DNA of 64,000 bases from Nocardia aurea (lineage in GTDB: Bacteria; Actinomycetota; Actinomycetes; Mycobacteriales; Mycobacteriaceae): assembly GCF_003123685.1 (NCBI RefSeq), contig NZ_QCYJ01000084.1, positions 682,001-746,000 of the forward strand. Direction: 5' to 3'. The notes beneath the pieces were generated by a model, which was not told the DNA's origin, ran no database searches, and saw only the letters and a list, made by a program, of their open reading frames with translations. This document shows positions 48,148 through 56,981 of the stretch, piece by piece. Positions within the stretch are counted from its first letter, which is position 1, and each line of letters begins with the position of its first letter. The position numbers and the translations under genes are program-made.

Positions 48148-48167
48148 AACTTACTCCAAAGTAAGTT
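48148..48167. promoter_or_regulatory. operator-like palindrome before the SDR gene
   Basis: AACTTAC-TCCAAA-GTAAGTT, 7-bp perfect arms and 6-nt spacer, 29 bases from the SDR start codon. Typical size for a TetR or GntR-family site; no regulator gene adjoins. Confidence 0.6.
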
Positions 48168-48442
48168 GCTCTGCCAAGTGGTGTCCGCCCCCCGGTCGTC
48201 GGACTTCGCCGACTCGGATCGGTCGGGGTCCGGTGTGGTGCGCGCCGTGGCGGGTGCGTCGATGCCACGGGATTGCCGATTCGGGGTGTCGAAGTCGGAT
48301 CGTGTCGCTCCGCCGGACGACTTGTCACTGGTGAAACGTATTTTCGAAGGTGTTCCGCGGTAAGGCTTTCCGGGGAAGTTCGCGGGGTCTGGCAATCCTC
48401 GCGCAACGGCTCGGTGATTCCTTCCGGCAAGCCTCGAATCTA

Positions 48443-48458
48443 TCGAACATATGTGCGA
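48443..48458. promoter_or_regulatory. LexA (SOS) box of the 151-aa gene
   Basis: TCGAAC-ATAT-GTGCGA, one mismatch from TCGAAC-N4-GTTCGA, ending 11 bases before the ATG. Confidence 0.8.
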
Positions 48459-48469
48459 TACTCGTGCGC

Positions 48470-48925
48470 ATGGCGGACGATCGGATGGCGGACATCTTTG
48501 CCGCGGTGCGGCTCGGCAGGGGCGACTCGGAGGCGGGGCGGCACGCGCTGCGCACACTGTGGGATGAGCTAGGTCCGGCCGGAGATCCGTTGCAGCGCTG
48601 CGTGGTGGCGCATCATCTGGCCGTGTTGCAGAAGACTGCCGAGGAATCGCTGATCTGGGATCAGCGCGCGCTCACCGCGGTGTTCAGTCCCGGCATTCCG
48701 CTCGATGACGGACTGCGCTGCTTCCTGCCCTCGCTCTATCTCAACCTGGCCGACAGTCATCGTCGCGTGGGCGATTTCGACGGCGCGCGCATGCAGTTGG
48801 CCATCGCGCGCGGTCATCTCCGGATCCTGGCCGAGGACGCCTACGGCGCGATGATCCGTTCCGGGCTGGATCGGGTCGAGGAGGCCCTGCTGGCCGGATC
48901 GGCGGAACGTCTGACAGCCGAGTGA
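48470..48925 (+). CDS. LexA-box-preceded TPR-like protein
   Basis: 151-aa helical protein. AAVRLGRGDSEAGRHALRTLWDEL, CVVAHHLAVLQKTAEESLIWDQRALTAV, PSLYLNLADSHRRVGDFDGARMQLAIARGHL are TPR-like helical pairs. The SOS box lies just ahead and dnaE2 lies 106 bp downstream on the same strand. A role as partner in the mutasome or another damage response is inferred from this. Start ATG 48470 leaves almost no leader; GTG 48464 is possible. Confidence 0.7.
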   Translation: MADDRMADIFAAVRLGRGDSEAGRHALRTLWDELGPAGDPLQRCVVAHHLAVLQKTAEESLIWDQRALTAVFSPGIPLDDGLRCFLPSLYLNLADSHRRVGDFDGARMQLAIARGHLRILAEDAYGAMIRSGLDRVEEALLAGSAERLTAE

Positions 48926-48994
48926 TCCGCGCGACTCCGGCGATATCTTCCGGAGTCCGGCGGTTCGGCGGCCCGATGCGTGACATCTCATCTA

Positions 48995-49010
48995 TCGAAT
49001 GTATGTTCGA
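48995..49010. promoter_or_regulatory. LexA (SOS) box of dnaE2
   Basis: TCGAAT-GTAT-GTTCGA inside the palindrome CTATCGAATGTATGTTCGATAG (48992-49013), directly followed by the ribosome binding sequence AAAGGAGG. Confidence 0.92.
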
Positions 49011-49031
49011 TAGAAAGGAGGTGATGCGCTG

Positions 49032-52000
49032 GTGGGATGGGGTAACGGGCCGCCCACGTGGGCGGAGATGGAACGGGTGCTGTCCGGCCGTCCGGGCCGG
49101 ACGAATCCGGAGGCGATGTACCCCGGTGACGGCGGCGACAGCCCGGCCTGGTCGCGTAAACGCGGCGAATACCTGGCCGAGCCGGTCGAGCGGGTCGGGG
49201 GCCCCTCGGTGCCCTACGCCGAACTGCACGCCCACTCGGCCTACAGCTTCCTCGACGGCGCGAGCCAGCCGGAAGAACTGGTGGAGGAGGCCGTGCGGCT
49301 CGGGCTGGAGGCGATCGCCCTCACCGACCACGACGGTTTCTACGGGACGGTGCGCTTCGCCGAGGCGGCCGCGGAATGGGGTATGCCGACCGTCTTCGGC
49401 TCGGAACTGTCGCTCGGCGCGGGTTTCGCTTCCGATTCCGCGCCGCGCACCGGATCACCCGACCCGGCAGGCCCACATCTGCTGGTACTCGCCCGAGGTC
49501 AGGAGGGATACCGGCGCCTCGCGCGAGAGATCTCGGCCGCGCACATGGCCGCGGGGGAGAAGGGCATCCTGCGCTACGACCTCGACGCGCTCACCACGGC
49601 GGCGGACGGGCACTGGCATATCCTGACCGGCTGCCGCAAGGGCCATCTCAGGCAGGCCGTCGAACAGGATCTGCTGGCCGGGGACACCGGCCTGGTGCGG
49701 GCGGAGGCGGCGCTGCGCGAACTGATCGATCGGTTCGGCGGTGACCGGGTCGGCGTCGAACTCACCCATCACGGCGTTCCCGAGGACGACGAACGCAACG
49801 CCCACCTGATCGCCCTGGCAGATCGGGTCGGACTACCCGTGGTGGCGACCACCGGCGCGCATTTCGCCGGACCTGGACAGCGTCGCCGGGCCATGGCGCT
49901 GGCCGCGATCCGGGCCAGACAGAGCCTCGACGACATCGCGGGCTGGCTCGCCCCGGCGGGCGGCGCGCACCTGCGTTCCGGTGCGGAGATGGCCCGGCTG
50001 CTGGGCGCGGGAGCCGGGCGGGCGGGTCTGCTCGCGGTGTCCAACGCGGCCGAACTGGCTCGCGAATGCGCCTTCGACCTGCGATTGATCGCCCCTCGGC
50101 TACCGCCGTTCGATACCCCGGACGGCCACGACGAGAATTCCTGGCTGCGCGCGCTCACCATGCGGGGCGCGCGGGACCGCTACGGCACGCCCGACGACAA
50201 TCCCGGGGCCTACCGGCAACTCGAACACGAACTCGCGATCATCACCGGACTCGACTTTCCCGGCTATTTCCTGGTGGTGCACGATATCGTCGACTTCTGC
50301 CGGACCCACGACATCCTGTGCCAGGGCCGGGGATCGGCGGCCAATTCCGCGGTCTGCTACGCCATCGGCATCACCAATGTCGATCCGGTCGCCAACGAAC
50401 TGCTCTTCGAACGATTCCTCTCGCCCGAGCGCGACGGTCCGCCCGATATCGACATAGATATCGAATCCGATCGCCGGGAGGAGGCGATCCAGCACGTCTA
50501 CGCGAAATACGGTCGCGAATACGCGGCCCAGGTGGCGAATGTGATCACCTATCGCGGCAAATCCGCCGTCCGCGATGCCGCACGCGCGTTGGGGTTCTCG
50601 CCGGGTCAGCAGGACGCCTGGAGTAAACAGGTGAGCCGCTGGTCCGGCGTTCAGGCCGAGACCGGAATCGATATTCCGACGCCGGTGCTCGAACTCGCCG
50701 CCGATATCGAGGGCCTGCCGCGACATCTCGGTATCCATTCGGGCGGCATGGTGATCTGCGACCGTCCGATCGCCGATGTCTGCCCGGTGGAATGGGCGCG
50801 CATGCCCGGCCGCAGTGTCCTGCAATGGGACAAGGACGATTGCGCCGCCGTGGGTCTGGTGAAATTCGATCTGCTCGGACTCGGCATGCTCTCCGCGCTG
50901 CACTACATGATCGACCTGGTACGCGAACACAAAGGTGAGACGGTCGAACTGCACCGGCTGGACCTGGCGGAGACCGGGGTGTACGAAATGCTCTCGCGCG
51001 CCGATTCGGTCGGGGTCTTCCAGGTGGAATCACGCGCCCAGATGGCCACGCTGCCCCGCCTGAAACCCCGGAATTTCTACGACCTGGTGGTCGAGGTCGC
51101 GCTGATCCGGCCCGGCCCGATCCAGGGCGGCTCGGTGCACCCCTATATCCGTCGCCGCAACGAGCAGGAGGAGATCCGCTTCGACCATCCGGCGCTGGAG
51201 AAATCCCTGCGACGCACCCTCGGGGTTCCGCTGTTCCAGGAACAACTCATGCAGATGGCCGTCGACGTCGCCGGATTCACCGCCGTCGAGGCCGATCAAC
51301 TGCGCCGTGCCATGGGCTCCAAACGCTCACCGGAGAAGATGGAGCGACTACGCGAGCGTTTCTATCGCGGCATGCGCGAAGTGCACGGCATCACCGGCGA
51401 CGTGGCCGACCGCATCTACGAGAAGCTCTACGCCTTCGCGAATTTCGGTTTCCCGGAAAGTCATTCACAGAGTTTCGCCGCACTCGTCTTCTATTCGGCC
51501 TGGTTCAAACTGCGTCATCCGGCCGCGTTCTGCGCCGGTCTGCTGCGCGCGCAGCCGATGGGTTTCTACTCCCCTCAATCGTTGGTCGCCGACGCGCGGC
51601 GTCACGGCGTCGCGGTGCGCGGTCCCGATATCAACGTCAGCCGTGCCGAGGCGACGCTGGAGGATCGGGGCACGAATATCAGGCTCGGACTGTCGTCGGT
51701 GCGCCATATCGGCGAGGAACTGGCCGAGAAGATCGTCGCGGCACGAGCCGCCGGGCCCTACACCTCCTTCCTCGACCTGACCGGACGCGTGGAACTGACC
51801 GTCCCGCAGGCCGAAGCGCTCGCCACCGCGGGCGCTCTCGGCAGTATCGGCGCCACCAGGCGCGAGGCGCTGTGGGCCGCGGGCGCAGCCGCCGGTGAAC
51901 GACCGGATCGCCTGCCCGGCACCGGCGCGGCCACCGCCGCACCCGCGCTGCCCGGTATGAGCGCTCTCGAACTGGCCGCCGCCGACGTGTGGGCGACCGG

Positions 52001-52370
52001 AGTGTCCCCCGGCAGCTATCCGACGGAATTCCTGCGCGCGCGCCTGGACGCGCTCGGCGTCATCCCGGCCTCCGGCCTGCTCGCCGTGCCCGACGGTTCG
52101 AAGGTGCTCGTCGGCGGCGCGGTCACCCATCGTCAGCGGCCCGCCACCGCCGCGGGTGTCACCTTCCTGAATCTGGAAGACGAGACCGGCATGGTGAATA
52201 TCGTCTGCTCGGTCGGCCTGTGGACGCGCTATCGGCGACTGGCCCAGGGTGCCGCGGCGCTACTCGTGCGCGGTCGGGTGCAGAACGCGGAAGGAGCGGT
52301 CAGCGTCGTCGCCGAACACCTGGAGCGTATGGATCTGCGCGTCGATTCCACCTCGCGCGACTTCCGCTGA
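49032..52370 (+). CDS. dnaE2: error-prone DNA polymerase DnaE2
   Basis: 1112-aa C-family polymerase for damage-induced mutagenesis. PHP domain (ELHAHSAYSFLDGASQPEEL, ALTDHDGFYG), polymerase core with QGRGSAANSAVCYAIGIT and active-site aspartates in PPDIDIDIESDRRE, then HhH and OB parts (VTFLNLEDETGMVNIVCS). It lacks the tau-binding tail of DnaE1. GTG 49032 is read as VGWGNGPPTW; AAGGAGG ends 11 bases upstream. Works with ImuA' and ImuB; SOS box immediately upstream. Confidence 0.96.
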   Translation: MGWGNGPPTWAEMERVLSGRPGRTNPEAMYPGDGGDSPAWSRKRGEYLAEPVERVGGPSVPYAELHAHSAYSFLDGASQPEELVEEAVRLGLEAIALTDHDGFYGTVRFAEAAAEWGMPTVFGSELSLGAGFASDSAPRTGSPDPAGPHLLVLARGQEGYRRLAREISAAHMAAGEKGILRYDLDALTTAADGHWHILTGCRKGHLRQAVEQDLLAGDTGLVRAEAALRELIDRFGGDRVGVELTHHGVPEDDERNAHLIALADRVGLPVVATTGAHFAGPGQRRRAMALAAIRARQSLDDIAGWLAPAGGAHLRSGAEMARLLGAGAGRAGLLAVSNAAELARECAFDLRLIAPRLPPFDTPDGHDENSWLRALTMRGARDRYGTPDDNPGAYRQLEHELAIITGLDFPGYFLVVHDIVDFCRTHDILCQGRGSAANSAVCYAIGITNVDPVANELLFERFLSPERDGPPDIDIDIESDRREEAIQHVYAKYGREYAAQVANVITYRGKSAVRDAARALGFSPGQQDAWSKQVSRWSGVQAETGIDIPTPVLELAADIEGLPRHLGIHSGGMVICDRPIADVCPVEWARMPGRSVLQWDKDDCAAVGLVKFDLLGLGMLSALHYMIDLVREHKGETVELHRLDLAETGVYEMLSRADSVGVFQVESRAQMATLPRLKPRNFYDLVVEVALIRPGPIQGGSVHPYIRRRNEQEEIRFDHPALEKSLRRTLGVPLFQEQLMQMAVDVAGFTAVEADQLRRAMGSKRSPEKMERLRERFYRGMREVHGITGDVADRIYEKLYAFANFGFPESHSQSFAALVFYSAWFKLRHPAAFCAGLLRAQPMGFYSPQSLVADARRHGVAVRGPDINVSRAEATLEDRGTNIRLGLSSVRHIGEELAEKIVAARAAGPYTSFLDLTGRVELTVPQAEALATAGALGSIGATRREALWAAGAAAGERPDRLPGTGAATAAPALPGMSALELAAADVWATGVSPGSYPTEFLRARLDALGVIPASGLLAVPDGSKVLVGGAVTHRQRPATAAGVTFLNLEDETGMVNIVCSVGLWTRYRRLAQGAAALLVRGRVQNAEGAVSVVAEHLERMDLRVDSTSRDFR

Positions 52371-52531
52371 CCGGGTGTGCGGCGTAGACCGGTGCGCGGT
52401 CGGTTCCGAGGCGGCGAGCTCGATCGCGATCGAGTCGGTAGCCGACCGCCGCGACGCCGGGTGGGCGCATCGACGACCACCCGAACGGCCCACACACTAT
52501 TGTCCCCATTACGACGCCGCCGACTCGACGG

Positions 52532-53548
52532 ATGACCATGCCCGCAGCCCCACCGGATCACCGCCTCCCGGTATCGCGCCGGGACCGAGGCGTGACCGCG
52601 CTTGTCACCCTTGCGGTTTCACTGCCGTCGATGGTGATCAGCTGCCTGCTCGTCTACGGCGCGGGCGCACTCGGCGGACCGTCGACCGCGCTCGGACTGA
52701 CGCTCACCTGGCTGCTCGTCGGCCCGCTCATCCCGCCGCCGACACCGGATATGGCCCCACTGATCTTCCGGGTGCGCCGACCGCGTCCGGAGGAACAGGC
52801 GGCGTTGATCCCGGCCTGGCACAACGTCGCTCAGCTCGCGCGGGTGCACGCGGGCGACTATTCGCTGTGGGTCCAGGACACCCGCGACGTCAACGCGCTC
52901 TCCGCGCCGGGGCGCATCGTCGCGGTCACCGGATGGGCGATCGCCGCGCTCGGCCCGCGTGAACTGGAAGCCGTCCTCGCCCACGAACTCGGCCACCATC
53001 TCGGCGGCGGCCAGCGCGCCCACATGCTCGCCTACTGGTACGGACTTCCGGTCGCGCTCATCAGGACCGGATACCGCAAGATCACCTGGCTGTTCGCGGT
53101 ATTCGTCGCCCAGGCCGCGCATATCGTCGGATTCGTCGCGCTGCTTCGGCTGTTCGGCGTGCGAAAAGCCATGGACGTCATCTGTTTCGCCGTCCTGACC
53201 CCGACCAGGGCACTGGTATTCGTGGCGGCCGTCATCGGTGCGGCGACGATGTTCGCGATCCCGGTCGCGGTGATCGCGGCGGCGGCGCTGCTGGCCGAAC
53301 CGTTCGCGAAACAGGCGCAGCGGCGATGGTCGGAGATCAGGGCCGACGCCGTCGCCGTCGACCTCGGCTACGGGCAACAGACCCACACCGTGCTCGATCT
53401 GTGGTTGCGTCGGGTCTCGACTCGTCGCGAACCCGGCCCGCTCGCCCGACTGCTCGACTCCCACCCACCGATCGAGACGCGACTGCGCGCCGTCCGCGCC
53501 CGCGTCGAGACTTCGGGCTGCGTTATCCCGCCGCCACGGTCCGGGTAA
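52532..53548 (+). CDS. M48 family membrane metallopeptidase
   Basis: 338 aa. Zinc motif HELGHH at about 151-156 (AVLAHELGHHLGGG), third ligand probably in SEIRADAVAVDLGYG. Two N-terminal and three central hydrophobic helices. HtpX-like but shorter and with SxHPPIETR (DSHPPIETRLRAV) near the end, a usual M48 mark. Likely inner-membrane quality control. Followed 17 bp later by a lipoprotein gene. Confidence 0.88.
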   Translation: MTMPAAPPDHRLPVSRRDRGVTALVTLAVSLPSMVISCLLVYGAGALGGPSTALGLTLTWLLVGPLIPPPTPDMAPLIFRVRRPRPEEQAALIPAWHNVAQLARVHAGDYSLWVQDTRDVNALSAPGRIVAVTGWAIAALGPRELEAVLAHELGHHLGGGQRAHMLAYWYGLPVALIRTGYRKITWLFAVFVAQAAHIVGFVALLRLFGVRKAMDVICFAVLTPTRALVFVAAVIGAATMFAIPVAVIAAAALLAEPFAKQAQRRWSEIRADAVAVDLGYGQQTHTVLDLWLRRVSTRREPGPLARLLDSHPPIETRLRAVRARVETSGCVIPPPRSG

Positions 53549-53564
53549 CGGTTACCCTGCGACC

Positions 53565-54587
53565 ATGCGAAAGCTTGCGGTGCTGTGCATCGGTCTCCTG
53601 GGTTCGGTGCTGCTCGTGGCCTGCGGCAGTGACGACACGTCATCGTCGGCGCCCTCGCCGACGGTCGGTAAATCCATGCCGGCGCCCGCCGTTTCGCCGC
53701 CCGGTCTGCGCGAACAGGCGGGCGAGTCCGCCGACAGCAGAGGGCAGGCCGCCGATACCGTCGCGCGCAAGGAAGTCGTCACCGGCCGTGTCGATCTCAC
53801 CGCGGACGACCCGATCGCCGCCGCCGCGACCGTCGCCGACCAGGTCCGCGCCGCGGGCGGGCGGATCGACAACCGCACCGAAGCGCCGGGAACCGAGGAC
53901 GGCGATCCCAGCGCGTCGCTCACCGTCCGCGTGCCCGCCGACAAGACCGACGCGTTCATCGACGGACTCGGCGGCCTCGGCAAGGTCACCCGCGTCAGCA
54001 CCAATCGCGAAGACGTGACCATGCAGTGGGAGGACCTCGACGCCAAGATCAAGGCCCTGCAGTCCTCGGTCGACCGCCTGCGCGTCCTCATGGCGGGCGC
54101 GACCAATACCGCCGACCTGCTCGCCGCCGAGAGCGCGCTGTCGAGCAGGCAGGGCGAACTCGACAGTCTCACCGCGCAGAAGAAACTCCTCGACGACCAG
54201 GTCAGCCTGTCCAGCCTCACCATCGCCATCACGGCTACCGAGAAGAAGTCCGAGACCGACGACGGTCCTGGCAATTTCTGGGACGGCATCGTCTCGGGCT
54301 GGAATTCGCTGGTCGACTGGTTGCAGGACGCCGTCGTCTTCGTCGGCAAGGCGATTCCGTGGGCCGGATTCCTCGTGGTCGTCGGCGCGGTGGTGTGGGG
54401 GATCGCGCGTGTGGTGCGCCGTCGTCCGGTACGCCGGGGCGGTCCGGCGCCGAAAGCCGAGCCGTCGTCCGCGCCCGATTCCGTCAAAGCGACATCCGGC
54501 ACCCACACCACGAAAACCGTTGCCGAGACAGGAGAACCCGGTGCCGCCGACGGTGATCAAGGCGACGATCAAACCGAACAGCCGTAA
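53565..54587 (+). CDS. DUF4349 family lipoprotein
   Basis: 340 aa. Lipobox VLLVAC at residue about 15-20, then DUF4349 features: ARKEVVTGRVDLTADDP, AAGGRIDNRTEAP, SLTVRVPADKTDAFIDGLGGLGKVTRVS and a coiled coil (EDLDAKIKALQSSVDRLRVLMAGA to QKKLLDDQVSLSSLTIAI). A membrane helix at about 263-285 gives a C-terminal cytoplasmic tail rich in charged residues. Function unknown. Its 3' end overlaps the DUF167 gene by 47 bp. Confidence 0.85.
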   Translation: MRKLAVLCIGLLGSVLLVACGSDDTSSSAPSPTVGKSMPAPAVSPPGLREQAGESADSRGQAADTVARKEVVTGRVDLTADDPIAAAATVADQVRAAGGRIDNRTEAPGTEDGDPSASLTVRVPADKTDAFIDGLGGLGKVTRVSTNREDVTMQWEDLDAKIKALQSSVDRLRVLMAGATNTADLLAAESALSSRQGELDSLTAQKKLLDDQVSLSSLTIAITATEKKSETDDGPGNFWDGIVSGWNSLVDWLQDAVVFVGKAIPWAGFLVVVGAVVWGIARVVRRRPVRRGGPAPKAEPSSAPDSVKATSGTHTTKTVAETGEPGAADGDQGDDQTEQP

Positions 54588-54774
54588 GGGCCCGCTCGTA
54601 GAAACCCTCGACGACGGCACCCTCCAGCTCTACGTCCGCGCTCCCGCCGTCGAAGGCAAGGCCAACAGGGCCGCCGTCGAACTCCTCGCCGAGCACTACG
54701 GCGTCCCCAAGAGCGCGGTACGCCTCGCCGCGGGCGCGACCTCGCGCCACAAACGTTTCGAGATCGACCGTTAG
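54541..54774 (+). CDS. DUF167 (YggU) family protein
   Basis: 77 aa. KATIKPNSRKGPLVE, LQLYVRAPAVEGKANRAAVELLAEHYGVPKSAVRLAAGATSRHKRFEI: full DUF167 fold. GTG 54541 with AGGAG about 6 bases upstream. Overlaps the lipoprotein gene by 47 bp and the convergent trmL stop by 4 bp. Confidence 0.88.
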   Translation: MPPTVIKATIKPNSRKGPLVETLDDGTLQLYVRAPAVEGKANRAAVELLAEHYGVPKSAVRLAAGATSRHKRFEIDR

Positions 54775-55235
54775 ACCCCGCCGGGAAACCCGTGCTGTCG
54801 CCACGCCTCGTACACCGCGACCGCCGCCGCGTTCGACAGATTCATCGACCGCCGCCCCGGCAGCATCGGAATCCGCACCTGCTCGGTGATACGCGGATCG
54901 GCCAGCACCTGCCGAGGCAACCCGGTGGGTTCGGTCCCGAACAACAGCACATCCCCCTCCCGATACGCGATATCGGTGTACCGCGTCCGCGCCTGCGTCG
55001 TGAACGCGAACACCCGCTCCGGCGCCAACACCCGCCACGCCTCCTCGAGACTCGCGTGCACCGTCACCGACGCCAGATCGTGGTAGTCCAACCCCGCCCG
55101 CCGCAATTTCGACTCGGACAGATCGAACCCCAACGGCTCGACCAGATGCAGCTCACACCCGGTCCCCGCCACCAGTCGAATCGCATTACCGGTATTCCCC
55201 GGAATAGCGGGCTCGTGGAACATCAGTCGGAACAC
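54771..55235 (-). CDS. trmL: tRNA (cytidine(34)-2'-O)-methyltransferase
   Basis: 154-aa SPOUT methyltransferase acting on the wobble base of tRNA-Leu. HEPAIPGNTGNAIRLVAGTG, LLFGTEPTGLP and the knot motif IPMLPGRRSMNLSNAAAVAVYEAWRQ are intact. Start ATG at 55235. Convergent with DUF167, stops overlapping by 4 bp. Confidence 0.94.
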   Translation of the reverse strand: MFRLMFHEPAIPGNTGNAIRLVAGTGCELHLVEPLGFDLSESKLRRAGLDYHDLASVTVHASLEEAWRVLAPERVFAFTTQARTRYTDIAYREGDVLLFGTEPTGLPRQVLADPRITEQVRIPMLPGRRSMNLSNAAAVAVYEAWRQHGFPGGV

Positions 55236-55279
55236 AGGCGCTTATTGAACCAGGTGGGTCACCCGTGCGATCGAGGCGG

Positions 55280-55691
55280 TCAGTTCGGCAGAAGTCGAAG
55301 CGGAGTCGAGTGGCAAGTCCGGACAGCGCTGAAGTGCCGCAGATCAAGCGTCGCGACCTCCCGGACACCGAGTCGTTCCGCCACCGCGAGTACGGCGGCA
55401 TCGACGGCTCTCAATGGGAAGTCGGCGTACTTTCGTACCAGCTCGGCCATACGTTGTAGATCAGTACGGGTGAGCTCGACGAGCTCGATTTCGTTCGAGG
55501 CAATGGACTCCAGGAACGAGGCTTCGATCTGCGGTCCTACGCGAGTCTCCAGAAACTAGCAGACCTCCGCGAGCACCGGGCTCGGTACAAGCAGAGGGCC
55601 GAGATGGGTTTCAGAGATCTAGGCAGCGTTGGTGATCTGCGTCGTTCTTGTTGAGGACGGCAACGAGCGGGCCTGTGTCGCAGACGATCAC
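55280..55691 (-). pseudogene. vapC: decayed VapC (PIN-domain) toxin
   Basis: Starts with GTG overlapping the antitoxin stop (GTGA) and reads VIVCDTGPLVAVLNKNDADH, the PIN start, then stops at a TGA after 26 codons. In the next frame the rest of a VapC follows: ETHLGPLLVPSPVLAEVC, an in-frame TAG, then FLETRVGPQIEASFLES, LVELTRTDLQRMAELV, RAVDAAVLAVAERLGV and EVATLDLRHFSAV, ending LRLLPN. So there is one frameshift (about 55610-55620) and one nonsense codon. All four PIN acids were present in the ancestor. The toxin should be inactive. Confidence 0.85.
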
Positions 55692-55939
55692 CGGCCCGTT
55701 TTACCACGTTCTTCACGCAGAAGATCTTCCGAACGCGCAGCGAGGTCGGGTTCGGCGTCCATGACGCCCGCGAACGAGAGACGCCGACGCCGCTCGACCG
55801 CCGGTTCCGCCGCAGTTGTCGGTTCGGGGGACTCGGTGACGACAAGTTGGAGTGCGACCGCTCGCAACGCCCGCGCTTGGTCGGGCGTGAGCCGGTCGAC
55901 CAAGCGATGCAGGTCTTCGTAGTCGTGCGCTGCGGTCAT
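55688..55939 (-). CDS. VapB-type antitoxin of the decayed vapC
   Basis: 83 aa. DYEDLHRLVDRLTPDQARALRAVALQLV, a linker, then RRRLSFAGVMDAEPDLAARSEDLLREE, the toxin-wrapping C-terminus of this antitoxin group. ATG 55939. Its frame is intact although the toxin is broken. GC is lower than neighbours, suggesting past transfer. Confidence 0.75.
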   Translation of the reverse strand: MTAAHDYEDLHRLVDRLTPDQARALRAVALQLVVTESPEPTTAAEPAVERRRRLSFAGVMDAEPDLAARSEDLLREERGKTGR

Positions 55940-56229
55940 GGTTGCGAGTTTAGTGGCTTGCCGCTTTCGACGCCTGAGGCGCTGACCTGAAAACTGAGGT
56001 ATCTGCACATCGACGGGCCCATGTTGCGAATCTCCTCGACCATCCGATCGGCCCGTGGTCCGGCGGGACCGATCGGCTACTGGATCGATCCTCGGCCACG
56101 CCGGTGAGTCGGTCGGTCGGTGGGCGAGGGATGCGGTGTCCCACATGATCACTCGACGTAGAGTTGGGCGAGCCCGATCGCGGTGGACGCGGTCATCCGG
56201 GGATGGCGATATCGACGAGGAGCGCGAGG

Positions 56230-56868
56230 ATGCGGTTCGGCAACGGACTCGATATACCCGAAGGACTCGCGGATGTGTGCGCGCCGGATCGGATGGCGGT
56301 GCTGGTGTACGACATGCAGGTCGGGGTGTTGTCGCAACTGAGCGATGGGCCGCAGATCGTCGAGCGGGTCGTGCGGCTGGTGGAGGCGGCGCGGCGCGGT
56401 GGATATCCGGTGATCTTCCTGCGCCATTTCTTCCTGCCGCCACGGCTCACCGGGGTGTTCGGCCTGCGCATGGCGATGAACTGGCAGCAGGTCGAGTCCG
56501 TCGACGAGGTGAAGCCCATTCTGCAGCGCGACACCCCGCCGTTCGAACTGGTTCCCGAACTCCAGCCCCGGGCCGATGAGATCGTGTTCGACAAGACCTC
56601 GATGTCGGCGTTCGAGGGGACTCCACTGGCCGCGACCCTGCGCGACCTCGGCATCGGTAGCTATGCCATCTGCGGGGTGGCCTTGGAGATCGGTATCGCG
56701 CCTACCGTCACGCATTCCACCGACCTGGGTTTCGTGCCGGTCGTGGTCGCCGACGCCTGCGGCGGTAAGGATAGGGAGGCCATGGCGCGGGCCTACGACG
56801 ATTTCGCCTTCCAGGGGCACGCGATGGTCACCGACGTCGACACGATCACACCACTTCTGGCGAGCTGA
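56230..56868 (+). CDS. isochorismatase-fold protein, cysteine position Gly
   Basis: 212 aa. D28 in LVYDMQVGV, K122 in FDKTSMSAFEGT; the position of the catalytic Cys (G-V-A-L-E-I-G155-I) is Gly where active hydrolases have Cys. The TP-type loop IAPTVTHSTDLGF follows. A subfamily with GVALEIGI exists; its activity is not known to me. ATG 56230 has AGGAG/GAGG upstream; the longer frame from 56164 is not like the family. Confidence 0.85.
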   Translation: MRFGNGLDIPEGLADVCAPDRMAVLVYDMQVGVLSQLSDGPQIVERVVRLVEAARRGGYPVIFLRHFFLPPRLTGVFGLRMAMNWQQVESVDEVKPILQRDTPPFELVPELQPRADEIVFDKTSMSAFEGTPLAATLRDLGIGSYAICGVALEIGIAPTVTHSTDLGFVPVVVADACGGKDREAMARAYDDFAFQGHAMVTDVDTITPLLAS

Positions 56869-56981
56869 CCGACAGTCACCGGTACGACGCGACGAGTGGA
56901 CCGCTCTCTCGGGCCGGTGCGAGCGCGGGTTCATCCGCGTTGCCGTGTCGCTGGTCGGCGGCGTCGCGCGATCCGCGACAG

